Positions 1 to 13,344 are shown, numbered from the stretch's first letter. The stretch is 64,000 nucleotides of DNA from Eleginops maclovinus (GCF_036324505.1 NC_086370.1:21273790-21337789), one strand, 5' to 3'. Program-made: numbers and translations. Notes: generated by a model from the sequence alone, not told the origin.

Positions 1-528
1 TATTTATTCTATACATATAAGCATCAATTTACCTGAATGTGAGTCGATGTACATATTTTAATATCCCATCAGTAATTACATTAGATAAGGGTTTAGCTGT
101 TTTTAGTGAGGCATAATATGCACCTTCCAGTCCATCATTACATCACCATTACAGCCAGGTTCTTTGATCGATGTGTGTGAGGCCTCAGAGACGCTTTGAG
201 AATACTTTCCAGCTGTTTGAACATATATTAGAAAGTTATGGTAGTGCCTTTTTCTTTGTACACCTGATATAATAAACATTACCTGAAGTTACGCTGAATG
301 CGCCATAGTGTCTAAAGCAGGTTATTTAGCAGTTATATTTGGGGTATGTTGAGCTAAATTAATGCATTTAACAATTTAATTGAATAAAGTTCATATTAAA
401 ATAAAATATAGCTCTTTATGAAACTTGTGAGAGTTCATTTTAAGTTTTGAGTGACAACTATTGAAAGAAAAATAACCCGATCAAGTATGAACATTTTAAT
501 CATGTCCTCTGTTGTTCAGGGAGACAAA
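1..528. other. AT-rich non-coding DNA, no gene seen
   Basis: I see no coding region, RNA gene or recognisable repeat here. The base composition is AT-rich and matches most of the unique DNA in the window. The open frame starting near 451 is only open because it runs into the following (CA)n array. Confidence 0.6.
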
Positions 529-725
<197 letters not shown>

Positions 726-856
726 TGTTGCTGACATTGCTTTGAATTGGCCGCCAGGCATTGTGGAGTTGGAGAGTTCATTATTTCAGAGAGTGTTCAC
801 AGCTCTGAATACGACGCTGTCACATTTTCTATTTCTATCCATACATCACATTTCAG

Positions 857-941
857 CTGCGGATCACATGGCCAGGAGAAGTTCTGTGATTGTACCTCCA
901 TGGTGCGAGGCGCCGCTGAGGGCAGTGAGGAGGAGGTCTGA
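857..941 (+). other. Candidate exon-like segment (weak)
   Basis: A pyrimidine-rich stretch ends in TTTCAG at 851-856. It is followed by an open frame reading CGSHGQEKFCDCTSMVRG and ending at a TGA at 939-941. The cysteine-rich, GC-richer composition differs from the surroundings. I recognise no family, there is no convincing donor site, and a frame this short can arise by chance. Confidence 0.15.
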
Positions 942-2410
942 AGCAGGAACGCCTGAGAACAGGAGGACAGACGGTCCCTGTGAGCGGGGCGACACGCTGA
1001 AATGTGAAACCTGAAAACACAAGATGCTAGACGGCTGTTCCTCGCGGGGTCAAGTTATTCCAGCTATCTGTTTTACCAGACACCCACCAGGCTCAGAGTC
1101 TGAAAACTGGAACTATATATAGAGAAACAGACAGGAGCACTTTCTTCTAGATTCATATCGCTCTGATAGGGGGAAACCGATGGTCTGAAAGCTCCTCAAA
1201 GTTTTACATTTCTCACCCAGATCACATCCATCTGTGTCACTGGAGTTATGCAACCAATTAAGATTACATGCAGGCTTAGGGAGTAAATGATTACATGTAA
1301 TGGAGTTAGGTATTTAGGATGCAAAAAGAAGATAACTTTATCCCTCTACAGTTACTTTAAAATAGAATTAAGTTACATTTCTAAAATTGGGGATTACTAG
1401 CAGGATTATTCTGAAAAGAGCATATCGTGTTTGTATAAAGGATCAGATGTTATCCCTCCTCTGTGAGCTTTATGGTTTTCATATGTTCTGTTTTTAATTC
1501 AGCAGGGGAACCTCTATGTTCATACACTAGTGTGTGTGAGCTTAACTGTGTGTGTTAAACTATAAGTGAGCGCTTTCTGTCAGCTCAGATTGTATTCCTG
1601 CTTCTTTAAACTGCAGTATACACTCATGTGTTTCAGTGTTGGTGTATAGGCTACTGAGAGGCAGGTCTTTCCTAGATTTAGAATCTTTTTTTGACCCTAA
1701 ATATCTGTCTTTCTTCTTTTCTAAGGTTGCATTGTTCTGTTCTCTTACATTGTACACTAAAGTAGAACATCGTATTGATATTTCTTTCCAAAGTAGAGAA
1801 AAGAACACCGTTTTCTGGAGTTACATTTCCAACACCTCGTCTGAAACAGAATGAATGTTTCTATCCATCTCTCTCACTCTCTGTCTCCCTCTCATCTTCC
1901 CCTCACATTCTTCTTAAATGTTCGTATCTCTTTTCTTAGCTTCTGTTTTTCCTTCCTGTCTCCCTCGTCCTCTCACATCCCTCATTCACCTCTCGTGTGT
2001 GTCTGTATGTGTGTGAGATAACCTGTCTGAGGTGCTATTGAGGTTAATGAGGGGCGACAGCATCAGGCTCCAGATCCCTTTAATAAACCACGTCAGCTCC
2101 ACCCGCCTGGTGCATGCCAATTAGTTACCCAAACGTATCTCTGCGTGTGTGTCGACGGACAGAAAATGAATTCTGCATAAAGGAGTGAGCCTCCGTTCTA
2201 AAAAAAAAGTGAGATGTAGAAAATGCATTTTGATGAGATTGTTATCAGGGATAGAAGATCAGAGATAGGGAACAAAAACTGTAACAATGGAGTATAAGTA
2301 CAACATATTGGTGGTGTGTGTTGTGAGCAATCTGCAAAAAGATTGATGAACAAGACTACATTTCTACATAACAAGTGATGGACTTTGGGGGAGATTGTGC
2401 TTCCTCTTAA
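942..2410. other. Non-coding DNA with a CT-rich tract, no gene seen
   Basis: Nothing recognisable as a gene. About 1856-1985 is strongly pyrimidine-rich on the plus strand (TCTCTC, CCTCCC runs). The rest is AT-rich single-copy-looking DNA. Confidence 0.5.
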
Positions 2411-2824
2411 TGAGGACTTCTTCTGCTCATATCCAGGGACATATTTAGATTTGTTTGCCTCTACTGGGACATGTCTCCATGCCTTAATGTTCAGCTCTTT
2501 ATTTTTACTGTCGGTGCTGCAGCACCTCTTTTCCCCCTCTGTCTGTGTTGTGATTTGTCAACCACTCAGAGATGTCCCGCCCCATAGCCTATCACGTACC
2601 ATGTGTTGGAATGCTAGCCAATAGAAGCAAGTGTTACATAGTGATGAAATTATTTTAAGGAAATAAACAATGGAGGCGCTTCAGGCAGAGGGTGGAGTGT
2701 GTTGGAGAGAAACTCCCTCTGGAGGGATTTTAGCCTTTGCACACCATTTACATACACACAAACCTATAGAACACACTACAGGAAAGGGAAAAATAACCCA
2801 AACCATAAACAGAGCCTCTTCTTT
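2411..2824 (+). mobile_element. Family A short non-autonomous DNA element, copy 1
   Basis: This copy shares the family A core: GGGACATGTCTCCATG, a pyrimidine block around CACCTCTTTT, the GATGTCCCGCCCC box, a short AATGTGTTGGA-type block and GGAGGCGCTTCAGGCAG. It is bounded on the left by a TTAA (2407-2410). It has lost the stretch carrying the first ATTGG box. It has no coding capacity, which fits a MITE. Confidence 0.75.
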
Positions 2825-3427
2825 GGCCTGGTGTCAGCAGAACTCAATTTCATGTATAGTAAGGTGTCCTTCAAAGCCATAATTATGTCGATTTGTAGAT
2901 ACATTTCCCCCTCTCTTTAACCTCCTGGTGTTGCACCCAATCTTCTACTTTTGTAAACTTGCATCATTTTAAATTCTGCATTTCTCTCAAAGCGTGAGAG
3001 TAAACTAAAAGTAAGCCTCACTAATGAAACAGCAAGGCCAGCAAATGTGGAACAACACGGCATGCAAGTCAGCACCGAAGCTGACAAAGACGTGGATCTG
3101 CTATGAAACGAATTGCGCTACAAACACACAGGTCCCCATGGATTACTTTTTAATTTAGGTTGGGATCAAAAGGAAGTGTTTGAGATGATTTATGTTTCCG
3201 ATCAGTCCTCGGTGACATCAGTCCTGCTGTAGGCCTGTTTAAAAAATGTTTTAGGGAAATTACAGGAATTACCGTTAGAGAAAAAGAAGGAGACAAAGAC
3301 GAGCGGAAAACAGAGAGCAGATTGAGACGTGAACAGAAGTTGGACATGTAGAAATGTAAGGTGACATCCTCTGCATGAAGCCAACCACAGTGTACAGCAC
3401 ATACTGTAGAAGCACCAAATCTAATGG
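2825..3427. other. Non-coding DNA, no gene seen
   Basis: AT-rich sequence with no repeat match elsewhere in the window and no convincing coding frame. Confidence 0.5.
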
Positions 3428-3573
3428 ACACACACACACACACTGTATGTCTCTACCGCTAACTCAAGTCAAGTGACGCTAACTGAGTCTCGGCTTGTTT
3501 GCCTCTCAGCCCGTCGACAAACACATGCAAAGACCTGTCCATTCAAAACATGGAAACACACACACACAAAAAG

Positions 3574-3673
<100 letters not shown>

Positions 3674-3801
3674 TATGTCTCTACCGTTAACTCAAGTCAA
3701 GTGACGCTAACTGTGTCTCGGCTTGTTTGCCTCTCAGCCCGTCGACAAACACATGCAAAGACCTGTCCATTCAAAACATGGAAACACACACACACAAAAA
3801 G

Positions 3802-3938
<137 letters not shown>

Positions 3939-4146
3939 CTCCCTCTCTATGTCTCATCTTGTTAGCGCGGCTAATTGACAGTTCATTAGCAGGTTGTTAG
4001 CAGCCACTGACAACTCCAGACTGTTTATGGAGCTACACGTTGGGTTTTCAAACAGTGGATTCAATTCCAGTAAAAAACACGGTGCGGTTTGACACCATGT
4101 ACTTCCGTAGTGCTTGTTCCAGATACGTGGGGACCATATCACCATC

Positions 4147-4506
4147 TTTTTCAGGTTCATTTTAGTATTCCTGCCTCTACTGGGACATGTCTCCATGCTT
4201 TAATTCTTCTCATACTGCCTGTGCTGCTGCACATCTTTTCACCCTCTGTCTGAAACCAGAGCCCATTCTGCTCTGATTGGTTAGCTGGCTGGCTGGTTGT
4301 GATGTGGTCAACCGCTAAGAGATGTCACTATGTTCCGGAAGTAAACAAAGGAGTCCAATGGAGGTCGTTTCAGGCAGGGTGTGGAAGAGACACTCCCTCT
4401 GGAGGACACGGAGGGAGTTTAGCCTCTGCAGACATTTCACATGCACAACAACCTCCTGATTACAGCGAATATAAAACGCCACAAAGGAAAATAGGTCCTC
4501 TTTAAG
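4147..4506 (+). mobile_element. Family A short non-autonomous DNA element, copy 2
   Basis: Carries the family landmarks GGGACATGTCTCCATGC, TTTTCACCCTCTGTCTG, a CTCTGATTGGTTAGCTGG block, AAGTAAACAAAGGAGTCC and a GGTCCTCTTTAAG end with TTAA at 4502-4505. The left terminus is truncated or diverged. Confidence 0.8.
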
Positions 4507-7500
4507 TAAGAAGCACTAATGTAATGAAGAGCTGTCTGTGTGCAGTCTTTAAAAGGATTTCTTTGCTGACCATCACTCCCAACTGAGCCTCCAGCTGCGA
4601 TCTGCCCTCCAACAAACCTGATGTAAATCAGACTCCAGCTATGTCCAGGATTAAAGACGCAGTCTCAACGTTTTTAAGTACATTACTATCGAAGTCAGAC
4701 TGCAGAGGTGTCAGAGTGATGAATCCTCAGATCTGACTGGCAGCATGAAAACAACCTCATTCATTCATCAGTACAAATCTCACATCAATGGAGTAATTAA
4801 ACACCAACGTTGTGTCTGCTGTATCTCTCTGTGTTTGCTCTGTGTGAGACAGCCATTTGTCTTCAAAGTTGAAAGATAAAATCAAAGTCAATACCAGTGT
4901 CTGGGAGTGTACACTCTTTGAATTATTCCTCTGTCTGGATCCATCCGAGTCCCAAAATGTCCGGAATGCAAACTAATGTAGTCATCTGTCAAGCGTTTTA
5001 TCATGCACGCTCCAGCACACTTGAATCAATTACTAATGAAATCGTCTTACTCAGAAAGCCTTCAGGGGGAATTTGATGGTTCCCCTTTCTCCATTACACT
5101 TTAATCCATCCCTCATCTTTTTATTTAGCTGATTTATTTGAGACTTTCTCTTTCTTTTAATCCTGTTGTCTTTAATTCTTCTTATTATGTAGATTTCGTT
5201 TCCTGCTCTTCCTCCCTTTCTTTCACCCAGCACGTTCCCTTTCTGCAGACTGAATTCATGAGCCCGTACATTCACTAATAGATGAGTCTAATTCACTCAG
5301 GCAGCGGCACGGCATACTAACTGCTTTACTCTCAACTAAGCTGTCAATCACCTGGCTGTTAAGCTCTATTTCATACAGACTCACAACACCCGGCAACAGC
5401 TGATGAATCCTCAGACTTCTGCATCTTTTATAGGTTTTGAATGAAACATGGTGAGGGGTAACCACAACCTTCACTGAGCCACTGACAAGATTAATAAAAT
5501 AACAATATTTAACCTTTCTGTAACTTTCTAATTCAAATCACTGTTTTACACACGTCAAACATGCATGGCTATACATCATTCATGTGTCCTCTATCTTTAG
5601 TCCCATCATTTCTAACTGTGGAATTAATATACACTGAGAACACGCCCTCTTAACCCTCAATGCAAATGAAAACAGAAGCAATGCATGAGGGGAATGAATC
5701 ATTTTAATAAACACTTTAAAAGATAGAAAGGTCGTCGAAAAATATACGCTGTTTTGATGCAGATCGTTCAGGTTGGGAGAGAGTATTATTCCTCCTCTAA
5801 TTACTGACAGAAGTTGTTTGGTAAGTTCTCAGAAAGGTAGCAACTCTAGAGAATACCTCCGTTTTACTTTTGGAAGTTATTGCAAAGATACTTGAATCCC
5901 AATGAATACAAATATCCGCTGAAAACATGTGTCCAGGCTAACTCACGTATATACAATTGACTTTAATCTGCAAGACAATATATATATATATCTATGTATT
6001 TGAATATATCTTATATCTAATATATATTCGGCCTCAGAAGAGACAAAACAAACCATTTTCTTCCTGTACAACAAAACCTGCTGTCCATTCAGTAATATAT
6101 TAAGAAGCTTCAAAAACTACTGAAAATCGTGTGTTTTCAGGACAACTGAGACAGCAACCACCCCTTAATAGTGCCTAACTTTAAACCTTGATATTATTTA
6201 GACAGAAACGTTGTATTTAAATTCATTCCGAGTACAGTTGTTCACAAATAAGGACAAATTCTATTGGCAGGAAAACGTGTTGTTTTCCTGCTGTAAGTTT
6301 GCAGTAGTTGGCAATTCCACCATGGCAGTAATGATGCGCTGTCATTGGGGAAACAGGCTTGACAAATCATGCTTTTTAACATGAAATTGAACTCAAACAT
6401 TATCTCGCAATAACGTCTAGCACATTGATGAATAAAATAAAAAGGAATACACTTCTGCATGTAACACTTCAAATGTTTGACTTGTTCAAAACTACTACAC
6501 GTGCACGATTCTTGCTTTTTGACTTTCTATCTTCATGGGTGAATGCAATAATTGTACCTCTGGATATAAGATAGCTAAATGTGATTTACTGTAGTGTAAT
6601 TCCACATGTCGTCATTGTTTAAGAAAGGTTCATCTTTAAGGTCTTCATATAGCTAACAATCCCATCCCAAGAGTGTATCCCATTTGAAACAAAGGCACCT
6701 GCACCTACAAAGCTTTGGCTTATTTGAATCAAATATACACACACTTTTCCGAGTTTGAATATGTATCGATTATTGCTCTTATTTGAAGTCACCTTGTATA
6801 AAAGTTAAATGTAATGTAAGCGCTGGATGTGGCAATGACTTGCACGTGCATGATAACATCCTTTCAAACTAATGGTTTAACGTTCCTAAACTGACACATG
6901 ACGAATCAGAAAGGCAACCTGAAAGGCATGAGCACACACCAAGCAGACACCCACAGCTCAATTTTAAAAGCCAGTGTGTCTTTGTCTGCAAAGCATTTTT
7001 CTTGTCAGACAAAATAGCAGAGCTGATGTTGTGGCTGTTGTAATTACGCTCGGGCTCACAGGGAACCACTGGTTAAGCTCTTACAAGCCGCCAGTGAAAG
7101 CTGAGGGGAAAACACAGACATCCGAACAAGAAAGCGTCACACCGCAGTGTTGTCACACAGAGAAGCCGAGACAGAGAGAGAGAGTGAGTGTGTGTTGGGG
7201 GAAATCACAGTAGTCACAATGCAAAGTTGTTAAAGCAAGGCGCAAAGAACGAGAGTGAAAGAGGGGAACACTCCGAAGAGATGAAACAAAGCAGCAGAGG
7301 ACTGTCTGCGGAATAACAGACACCACTGTCACAGCTATTCTGCAGGAGCTGCTTTGTATGGCATACAATACATTTTAGAGAGACCAAAACTGTGTTAGAT
7401 CCTGCAGACGGTTCCCCTGCAAACACCAAATGAATCAGAGATCATTTACTACTCGTGGCTTTCATTTGCACGCCCCACATTTCTCACATTTCCTTGATAC

Positions 7501-9190
7501 ATTTTCAGCATGAGAAGATTTTCCTGCAGAATATCATTTCAATCCAATGTTTTCTTGTTATTTCCAAAGGGGGCGAGCAGGCTTTCCACTATTTAATTGA
7601 AAAGTAGAAAAGGACTCGTGGACAGCAGGCGAGGATTCAGTCCAAGTAAGGGCTCAAATGTCTGGTGCACAGTCACAGTAATAAAAATACACACACATGC
7701 TAACACAAGATGGAGACATAAACACACACCCACTCATCAACTGGCTTCATTTGGGCCTGCCTGGGCACGCACACAAACACACACTGCAGAGTCTAATGTA
7801 TCCTGGCTGTTTGTTGGAATATATGTGTGTGTCTAAATGGGGAATACAGTGCATATCAAGGGTAAGTGAGATCAGGGAGGATTGTACAAAAATGAGGGCA
7901 AGTATTCAGAAGATGTCATTAGAAAGACAGGTCACCCTTCTATGTGTGCTACAAAGCTCTCATTCAGTCTGTGTTTTTAATTAACTCAAATGTGCAATCG
8001 AAATGTGAAGCTTGCAAAGATTTCCCTGCCTGAACGTCACTTTCCGAACTACCAACGTTTCGACCTTGGTATTGCTTTTTGGTATGCACAAAAAGGGGCA
8101 TTCATGGAGACTTCAAAAGGTCTTTTTCTGCGCTTTATAATGTGTTTGGAATTAGAGAATGTAACTGTGTGTCTGGCTCAGGTGCGTCCAGATGTTTATA
8201 TATCCAGCACAGCTAAAGCAGCAGATGTATTGTTGCTTTTGGGGCTTTTATTTTGAAAAACCAGCCTCATCCTGAGCCTTCTGTGAGGACACAGGGACTT
8301 TCGAGAGCTTTTACTTGGAAAAAACAGCCTCACCCTGAGCTGAGTTACTGAGTAGGGCTTATAGCTGCAGACATTATCGATACGTAACTTATTGTAAATC
8401 ATATTGTTTAAAATCTCTCAAGCCAAGAACTCTTCCCAGGTTCGGATTAGTGTATCTTATTTAGTAATTCTTACAAATAAACTGTGCTATTTATTTAGAA
8501 ATGAATCCAACATTTTCAAAATATCAATAAAGCTAATTGGCATGGAGCTATGTGGTACATTGACAGCTAGTGTTATTCATAATATTAGGATATAGTGGGG
8601 TTTCACTCGGTCAAACCCTCAGTGTGTGCAGTGGATTACAGCTGAGCATGATCTAACTGTTAATCTGAATTATGGTTTGCCTTCCTTTTGCCCTACTTGG
8701 CACTGCTGTGTAAAAGTGCCTTATGTCAGTTGCTCCGTACTTGACTTGATACTATATTGACTGTGTCACTTCTGCAAGGCGACTACATTTGAGTGTGCCT
8801 GTCATTGCCGTGACCTTGTCAGTTAGAGTGGAGGGTGTAGGGACGCAGCTGCTACTGTCAGCTAATCTATACCTGTAATTAAGGATCAGAGCTGGTGATT
8901 GCCTGTCTGTGATCAATAGCACACCCAGTCATATCCTCTCCACCTCAGGCATATGAGACACACACATACCGTAGCTTTGACTTGGAAAAAAGGCTTGTTT
9001 TTCAGATGTGAATCACAGTCTGAGTCTCAACTGTACCGAGTACATGTGAAGAGGTGTATGCATGAAATAGATTAAAAGACTATTATTGCATACTCAAAAG
9101 TAAATCACATGTTAAAAATAGATCCCTTGTGTGCAATCCAAGTTGATTTAACACGCATGATCTGCTTTTAAAATTAAAAAAGGAGCCTAT
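4507..9190. other. Long non-coding stretch, no gene seen
   Basis: About 4.7 kb of AT-rich DNA without a recognisable gene. Small features are a TATATATATATATCTATG run near 5973-5998 and a purine run with short GAGAGAGA near 7170. A 20 bp block with AACAGCCTCACCCTGAGC-like sequence occurs twice, about 70 bp apart, near 8257 and 8322. All open frames are short, overlap on both strands and do not look like protein. Confidence 0.5.
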
Positions 9191-9640
9191 TTGAGATGTG
9201 TGCCCAAGCGTAATAACCTTCATAATGTTCCATTTTATTTAATAAATAGATTGTTTATTTTCCCCCGAGGGCTGCTGGCTCACACCAACACTCATTAGAG
9301 CCTCTTCATGCAGGATGTCAATTATTAATTCTCTCATTTATGACCATCTATTAGAATGCATGGTTCATAGCACACAGGAGAGACTGTGGCAGGCTGTGTG
9401 AATACATTTCAGAGAACAAACAGCGTTCAATAAAGGGGACTTTTTACCCTTTGAAAAAGCCTTTCATAGCGCTGCCCCTTGTTGCGTGCTGTTGGAGAAT
9501 AGGATGGGATTAATTTCCTCATCGGTGGCGACCTATTGCAATGAAAAGGAGCACAGAAACCGAGGAGTCTGCCTCAGTCATTGGGTGAATCACCAAACAG
9601 TATTAGCACATTTCAATGCTCCATAGAGGGGTTTTAGGTG
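9191..9640. other. Possible conserved non-coding element (weak)
   Basis: AT-rich segment with clustered homeodomain-type cores (CAATTATTAATTC near 9318, TTTATTTAATAAATAG near 9233) and a following GATTAATTTCC block. There is no coding frame and no repeat match in the window. This is the texture of a vertebrate regulatory element, but conservation cannot be judged from one sequence. Confidence 0.2.
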
Positions 9641-9812
9641 TAAGTAAAGCTTTTTAAACACACTCATAATTTCTTATACATGTTTTTATTCACAAGTGTA
9701 TTCTTTCTCATTTTACCATATAGACTGCTATATATGCCAGGCTGTTGGCTGCTTGGTAGTTTGGATTTCTGCATTATTTGGCCTATGTTGGGGTAGCTAT
9801 TTCCACTTCATA

Positions 9813-10305
9813 TGTGATGGAAACTTCTGGAGAATGGAGACGAAAGTCAGACAGACACAGTAGAGAGCTGGAACTTGATGCCAAACTCTGATGGTTTATT
9901 TGAAGTTACGGCCGGAGAATTGACGAGACATTTGCTGCAGCCACGAGGTGACACAGCGGTGGCCAAACCAATTCTGAAGAACTCTTCTGTTGCTTGAGGT
10001 TTTAACTACTGTATAATCAACGTGTATCATCAGCGAGACTAAACAAATATGGACCCTGAATCTACCTAAAGCTGTCGTCCATAAAAAAGAATGCACGCCG
10101 CTCCAGAAGAGATGGGCTTCTAGACGTCCCTGAACAATAACTATTATCATCGCAGCTTGAGCTCGGTCATAGACTGGCAACTCCAAGGTGCACGGGCTGC
10201 CGCTCCGGAAGGGAGATAACAGCACCCCAAGGCCGTCAGCCCATGCCATGGGAAAATACACAGTGAAGGAGAAAATTATGAACTGTGTCAAAGTTTAACT
10301 ACCTA
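9813..10305 (-). mobile_element. Truncated LTR, copy 1 of the TGTGATGG family
   Basis: This block is about 90% alike to 17147-17650. It shares the TGTGATGGAAACTTCTG end, the TGATGGTTTATTTGAAGTTA block and the AAAGTTTAACTACCTA block. It lacks the last approximately 19 bp that complete the other copy, so no target duplication is visible. The likely sense strand is minus, because an AATAAA lies about 80 bp from the TGTGATGG end on that strand. A LINE fragment begins about 65 bp to the right. Confidence 0.7.
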
Positions 10306-10369
10306 ATCAGGTTCATAGTGGGACACCCCCAATGTATAAATTGCTTTGGATTTATGTAGCCTAATCTGC

Positions 10370-10540
10370 ACCAGTTATTTTTGTGCCTATTTTAACGGGG
10401 ACTAAATCCTGCACTATAACCATCAATAATGGCGTCCCACAGGGTACTACTCTTGGTCCACTGCTATTTACAATACACACGCATCTGTATGTTATGCTGA
10501 TAACACCATCTCTACATTTACCGATCTGTCTTAGAGTTTC
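10370..10540 (+). pseudogene. LINE reverse-transcriptase fragment, dead
   Basis: The plus strand reads INNGVPQGTTLGPLLFTI from about 10419 to 10474. This is the conserved RT motif (VPQGxxLGPLLF) of L2/CR1/Rex-type LINEs. Shortly after, in another frame, it reads CYADNTISTFTDL at about 10490-10528, which corresponds to the catalytic YADDT motif. The second catalytic aspartate is replaced by asparagine, the two motifs are out of frame, and the sequence normally between them is missing. This is therefore a decayed, internally deleted remnant without function. The clade assignment is inference from the motif alone. Confidence 0.8.
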
Positions 10541-12066
10541 CACATGTCTTTTGTTTTAGACATTATTTACATATCATTATACCACGTTGTTGTTTGTATG
10601 CAGTGTAAATATCAATAACTGCCCTGCAGATTTGATCTTATTATCTACTGAACTGATGAAGTTAGATACGTTTTACAAAGTCTACAAACTCTTCATGCAG
10701 TGTGAGAGTGTCTCCAGTCTGAATCTGGCATGTCTGGTGTTTGAATACAGAAAAGCTGTGAAAACTCTTATCAGGGTAATATATTTGCAAAGTCATCATG
10801 CATGGGTGGTGTCTGTTACTGCGTTGCAATTTCTGCTCATACATTTAGATGCTTTCATATCAGTTTTACACTGAAAAACAAACTGGATTAGTGTTGATGT
10901 CGGCATTTTCTCAAAGATCAGCGTCCCGGCTGAATACTCCAGATTGTATTACAGGTGGCAGATTGTACGATACAAGCAGATATTAAAATGAAACGTCTCA
11001 CCCAGAGGGGAGACTGTTCCAGGAAGTCAAAGCTTTCAAAGATTTCATGGGCAGAGATTAAGGCTTTTTCTTCTAGTAAAGGATGATGATGAATTTGATA
11101 TGTTTAAAGAGAATAAAACAGCTTCAATTTAGTCAAAGGTGCCACATTAGTTCAGTTAGATGTACAAACTCAGCAGGGATTCCTGGCACATGGGTCTACA
11201 GGCCCATATATTAACACACATTATTTTCCTTTACTAACCAGATTTACTTCTGTGTAAAAGGCCTACTGTGGGTATGACATATGTTGATATGCACACACTA
11301 TAACTCAAACAAACATGAGGATCCTTTGGAAGTAATCTACGCTGACATATTGACAGAAGGAGAGCGTAAGAGAAGGAGCCGGAGAAGCAGGTGCTGCTGG
11401 TTTGAGCGTATAAAGAGGATTAGATCACTACACTTTTAAATATCAAAGAAATTGATATTGAGTGAGGAATTGAGAGGCTCTCTAGCCAAATGAATGCTCC
11501 AATATTAAAGCGAAACACAGACTGAGAGCAAAGAGAAAATTAACCTGAGTAATGAGGCTAACGAGACGAGACAGCGTCTGAGAGAGACACATTCAGAGTC
11601 ATTCAGAGTGTGCTTTAAATTGGTGGGGGGATATAGTGTGGTCTGGAGAAATCCAATTAGCGGACCATCATTTCCAATGAGAGGATAGTTCAATAATGCA
11701 GACCAGGTCAAATAAACCAGCTCTCAATTCACACCACCGATAGTAACACCTCACAATAAACCATTCACCCTGAAACCATCTCAATCTATTCTCCAGATGG
11801 CCACAAGTGCAGAGAGCAGCAGTTTACAGCACCCCAGGTAAGACATGCATGGTTAACCTCTTCACGATGAGCATCTCATTCCTTCTCTTTCCTACCTTTT
11901 AATTTCCTTTCACCTCGTTACCCTTTTGTTATCGCTCTTTCTTTTCTGCTCTTGCTCTCCGTCTGATAATGGTAAAAGGGAGAAAGCGTAAACAGCCGGT
12001 GTCATTAAAATATCCATTAGGATTAAATGAGAGACAAAACAATAAACTGCTCGGTGCTGATGTATT
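10541..12066. other. Non-coding DNA, no gene seen
   Basis: AT-rich single-copy-looking DNA with only short, two-strand overlapping frames. No repeat match was found elsewhere in the window. Confidence 0.5.
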
Positions 12067-12117
12067 CTGATCACACCTTGCACCTACCTCTCAGAGAAAG
12101 GTGCAAGGTGTGATCAG
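12067..12117. repeat. Perfect 19 bp inverted repeat with 13 nt loop
   Basis: Left arm CTGATCACACCTTGCACCT (12067-12085) is the exact reverse complement of the right arm at 12099-12117. The loop contains TCTCAGAGA, itself a short inverted repeat. It would form a strong hairpin in RNA or a cruciform in DNA. No gene context explains it. Confidence 0.95.
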
Positions 12118-12171
12118 TCGACATTTAGCCTTTGTTTTCTCTTTGTTGTTATTTGATGTAAGGTCCCTTTA

Positions 12172-12583
12172 TTGCAGAATGAGATATTTGGATTCAATAT
12201 TCAATTTCGACTTTTAAAAATCTCCTTTCTAGACAAAATTGTTGTCTTCAAATTTGTTTTCCTTTCTATTTTCATTGCAAACTTCAGTGTTTTTCTCAAA
12301 ATTTCGACTTTTTGGATTTTCCGACTATTTCATCAAAAGGATCACCTTTTTCCTAAACGATCTGGCTCGACTTTTCAAAATGTCCCACTATTTTCTCATT
12401 CGTCTATCCCCTTCTTCATGTGGCGCTAATCATCTTCCTTAAAAAATTCACACTTTTTGTCTCCCTATTTTCTCTTCAAACTTCAGATTTATTTTCCAAA
12501 TTAGAATTTACGACCATTTATTCACAATTATCAATTTCCTAAAAGATCCGACTTTTTTCTAAACTTTTTTTCCCAAAAAAGAA
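12172..12583. repeat. T-rich degenerate TTTTTCTCAAAATTTCGAC-type repeat
   Basis: Strongly T-rich on the plus strand, with repeated variants of TTTTCTCAAAATTTCGACTT and TTTTCC. A similar block lies at 45340-45590. The frames it opens are low-complexity and unlikely to be coding. Confidence 0.6.
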
Positions 12584-12665
12584 CCTGGGCTCTGGTTTCA
12601 GACAGAGGGTGAACAAAGATAAAGAGCTTTCCCAGTAGAGACACTAAACATGAATATGAACCTCT
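12584..12665 (-). mobile_element. Family A element fragment
   Basis: Reverse-orientation piece carrying GGGCTCTGGTTTCAGACAGAG, GGTGAACAAAG and GATAAAGAGCTTTC up to ATGAATATGAACCTCTTTAA. It is the inverse of the left third of family A. Confidence 0.75.
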
Positions 12666-12958
12666 TTAATTATTGTATGGCGTAAACAAGAACTACAAAA
12701 ACCTGCACTACAGGGATCTATTGTCACACTGCTAAACCCTTTGCTTTGCCTGATTTTAGATGCTTGAATATGTTCAACTGTACATTAATCATGGCGTGAT
12801 GTAATCCTTTTGTCATCTAACAAAGTCCATGAAATTATAAATGTGATTTAAAAAAAAAAGTGAAATAAATCTGAACTTCCTGATAAATTTCCACCACTTC
12901 CTCTCATGTTCTCATTACATTTAGACTCTTCTTGTCTTTCCTCTTTAATGTGATATAA

Positions 12959-12960
<2 letters not shown>

Positions 12961-13009
<49 letters not shown>
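12961..13009. repeat. (GT)n microsatellite
   Basis: Perfect GT array of 49 bp. It forms an inverted pair with the AC array at 13185. Confidence 0.97.
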
Positions 13010-13010
<1 letters not shown>

Positions 13011-13182
13011 CTAATTCATTGGAAGACAAGTCGTTCGGAGTTGGCAGACAATGCTCGTTGACACCATGTTCCCAACACTGGGATTTCCCTAGAGGCACAC
13101 ATACACACACACAACCTACATTCACACATGCACAATTAATTTTCTGGGCTTAGAAAGAGGGTTAGAAGAGTTAATGTAATAT

Positions 13183-13184
<2 letters not shown>

Positions 13185-13235
<51 letters not shown>
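13185..13235. repeat. (AC)n microsatellite
   Basis: Perfect AC array of about 50 bp, in opposite orientation to the GT arrays on both sides. Confidence 0.97.
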
Positions 13236-13239
<4 letters not shown>

Positions 13240-13342
13240 TCCTGGGACAGTTGGCTGGCTATGAAAGCCGCTCCATTGGCATCATCTGTATCACAACTAC
13301 TTCACTGATTGCATCCATGTGTCTCTCTTGTAAATGTGTGGA

Positions 13343-13344
<2 letters not shown>

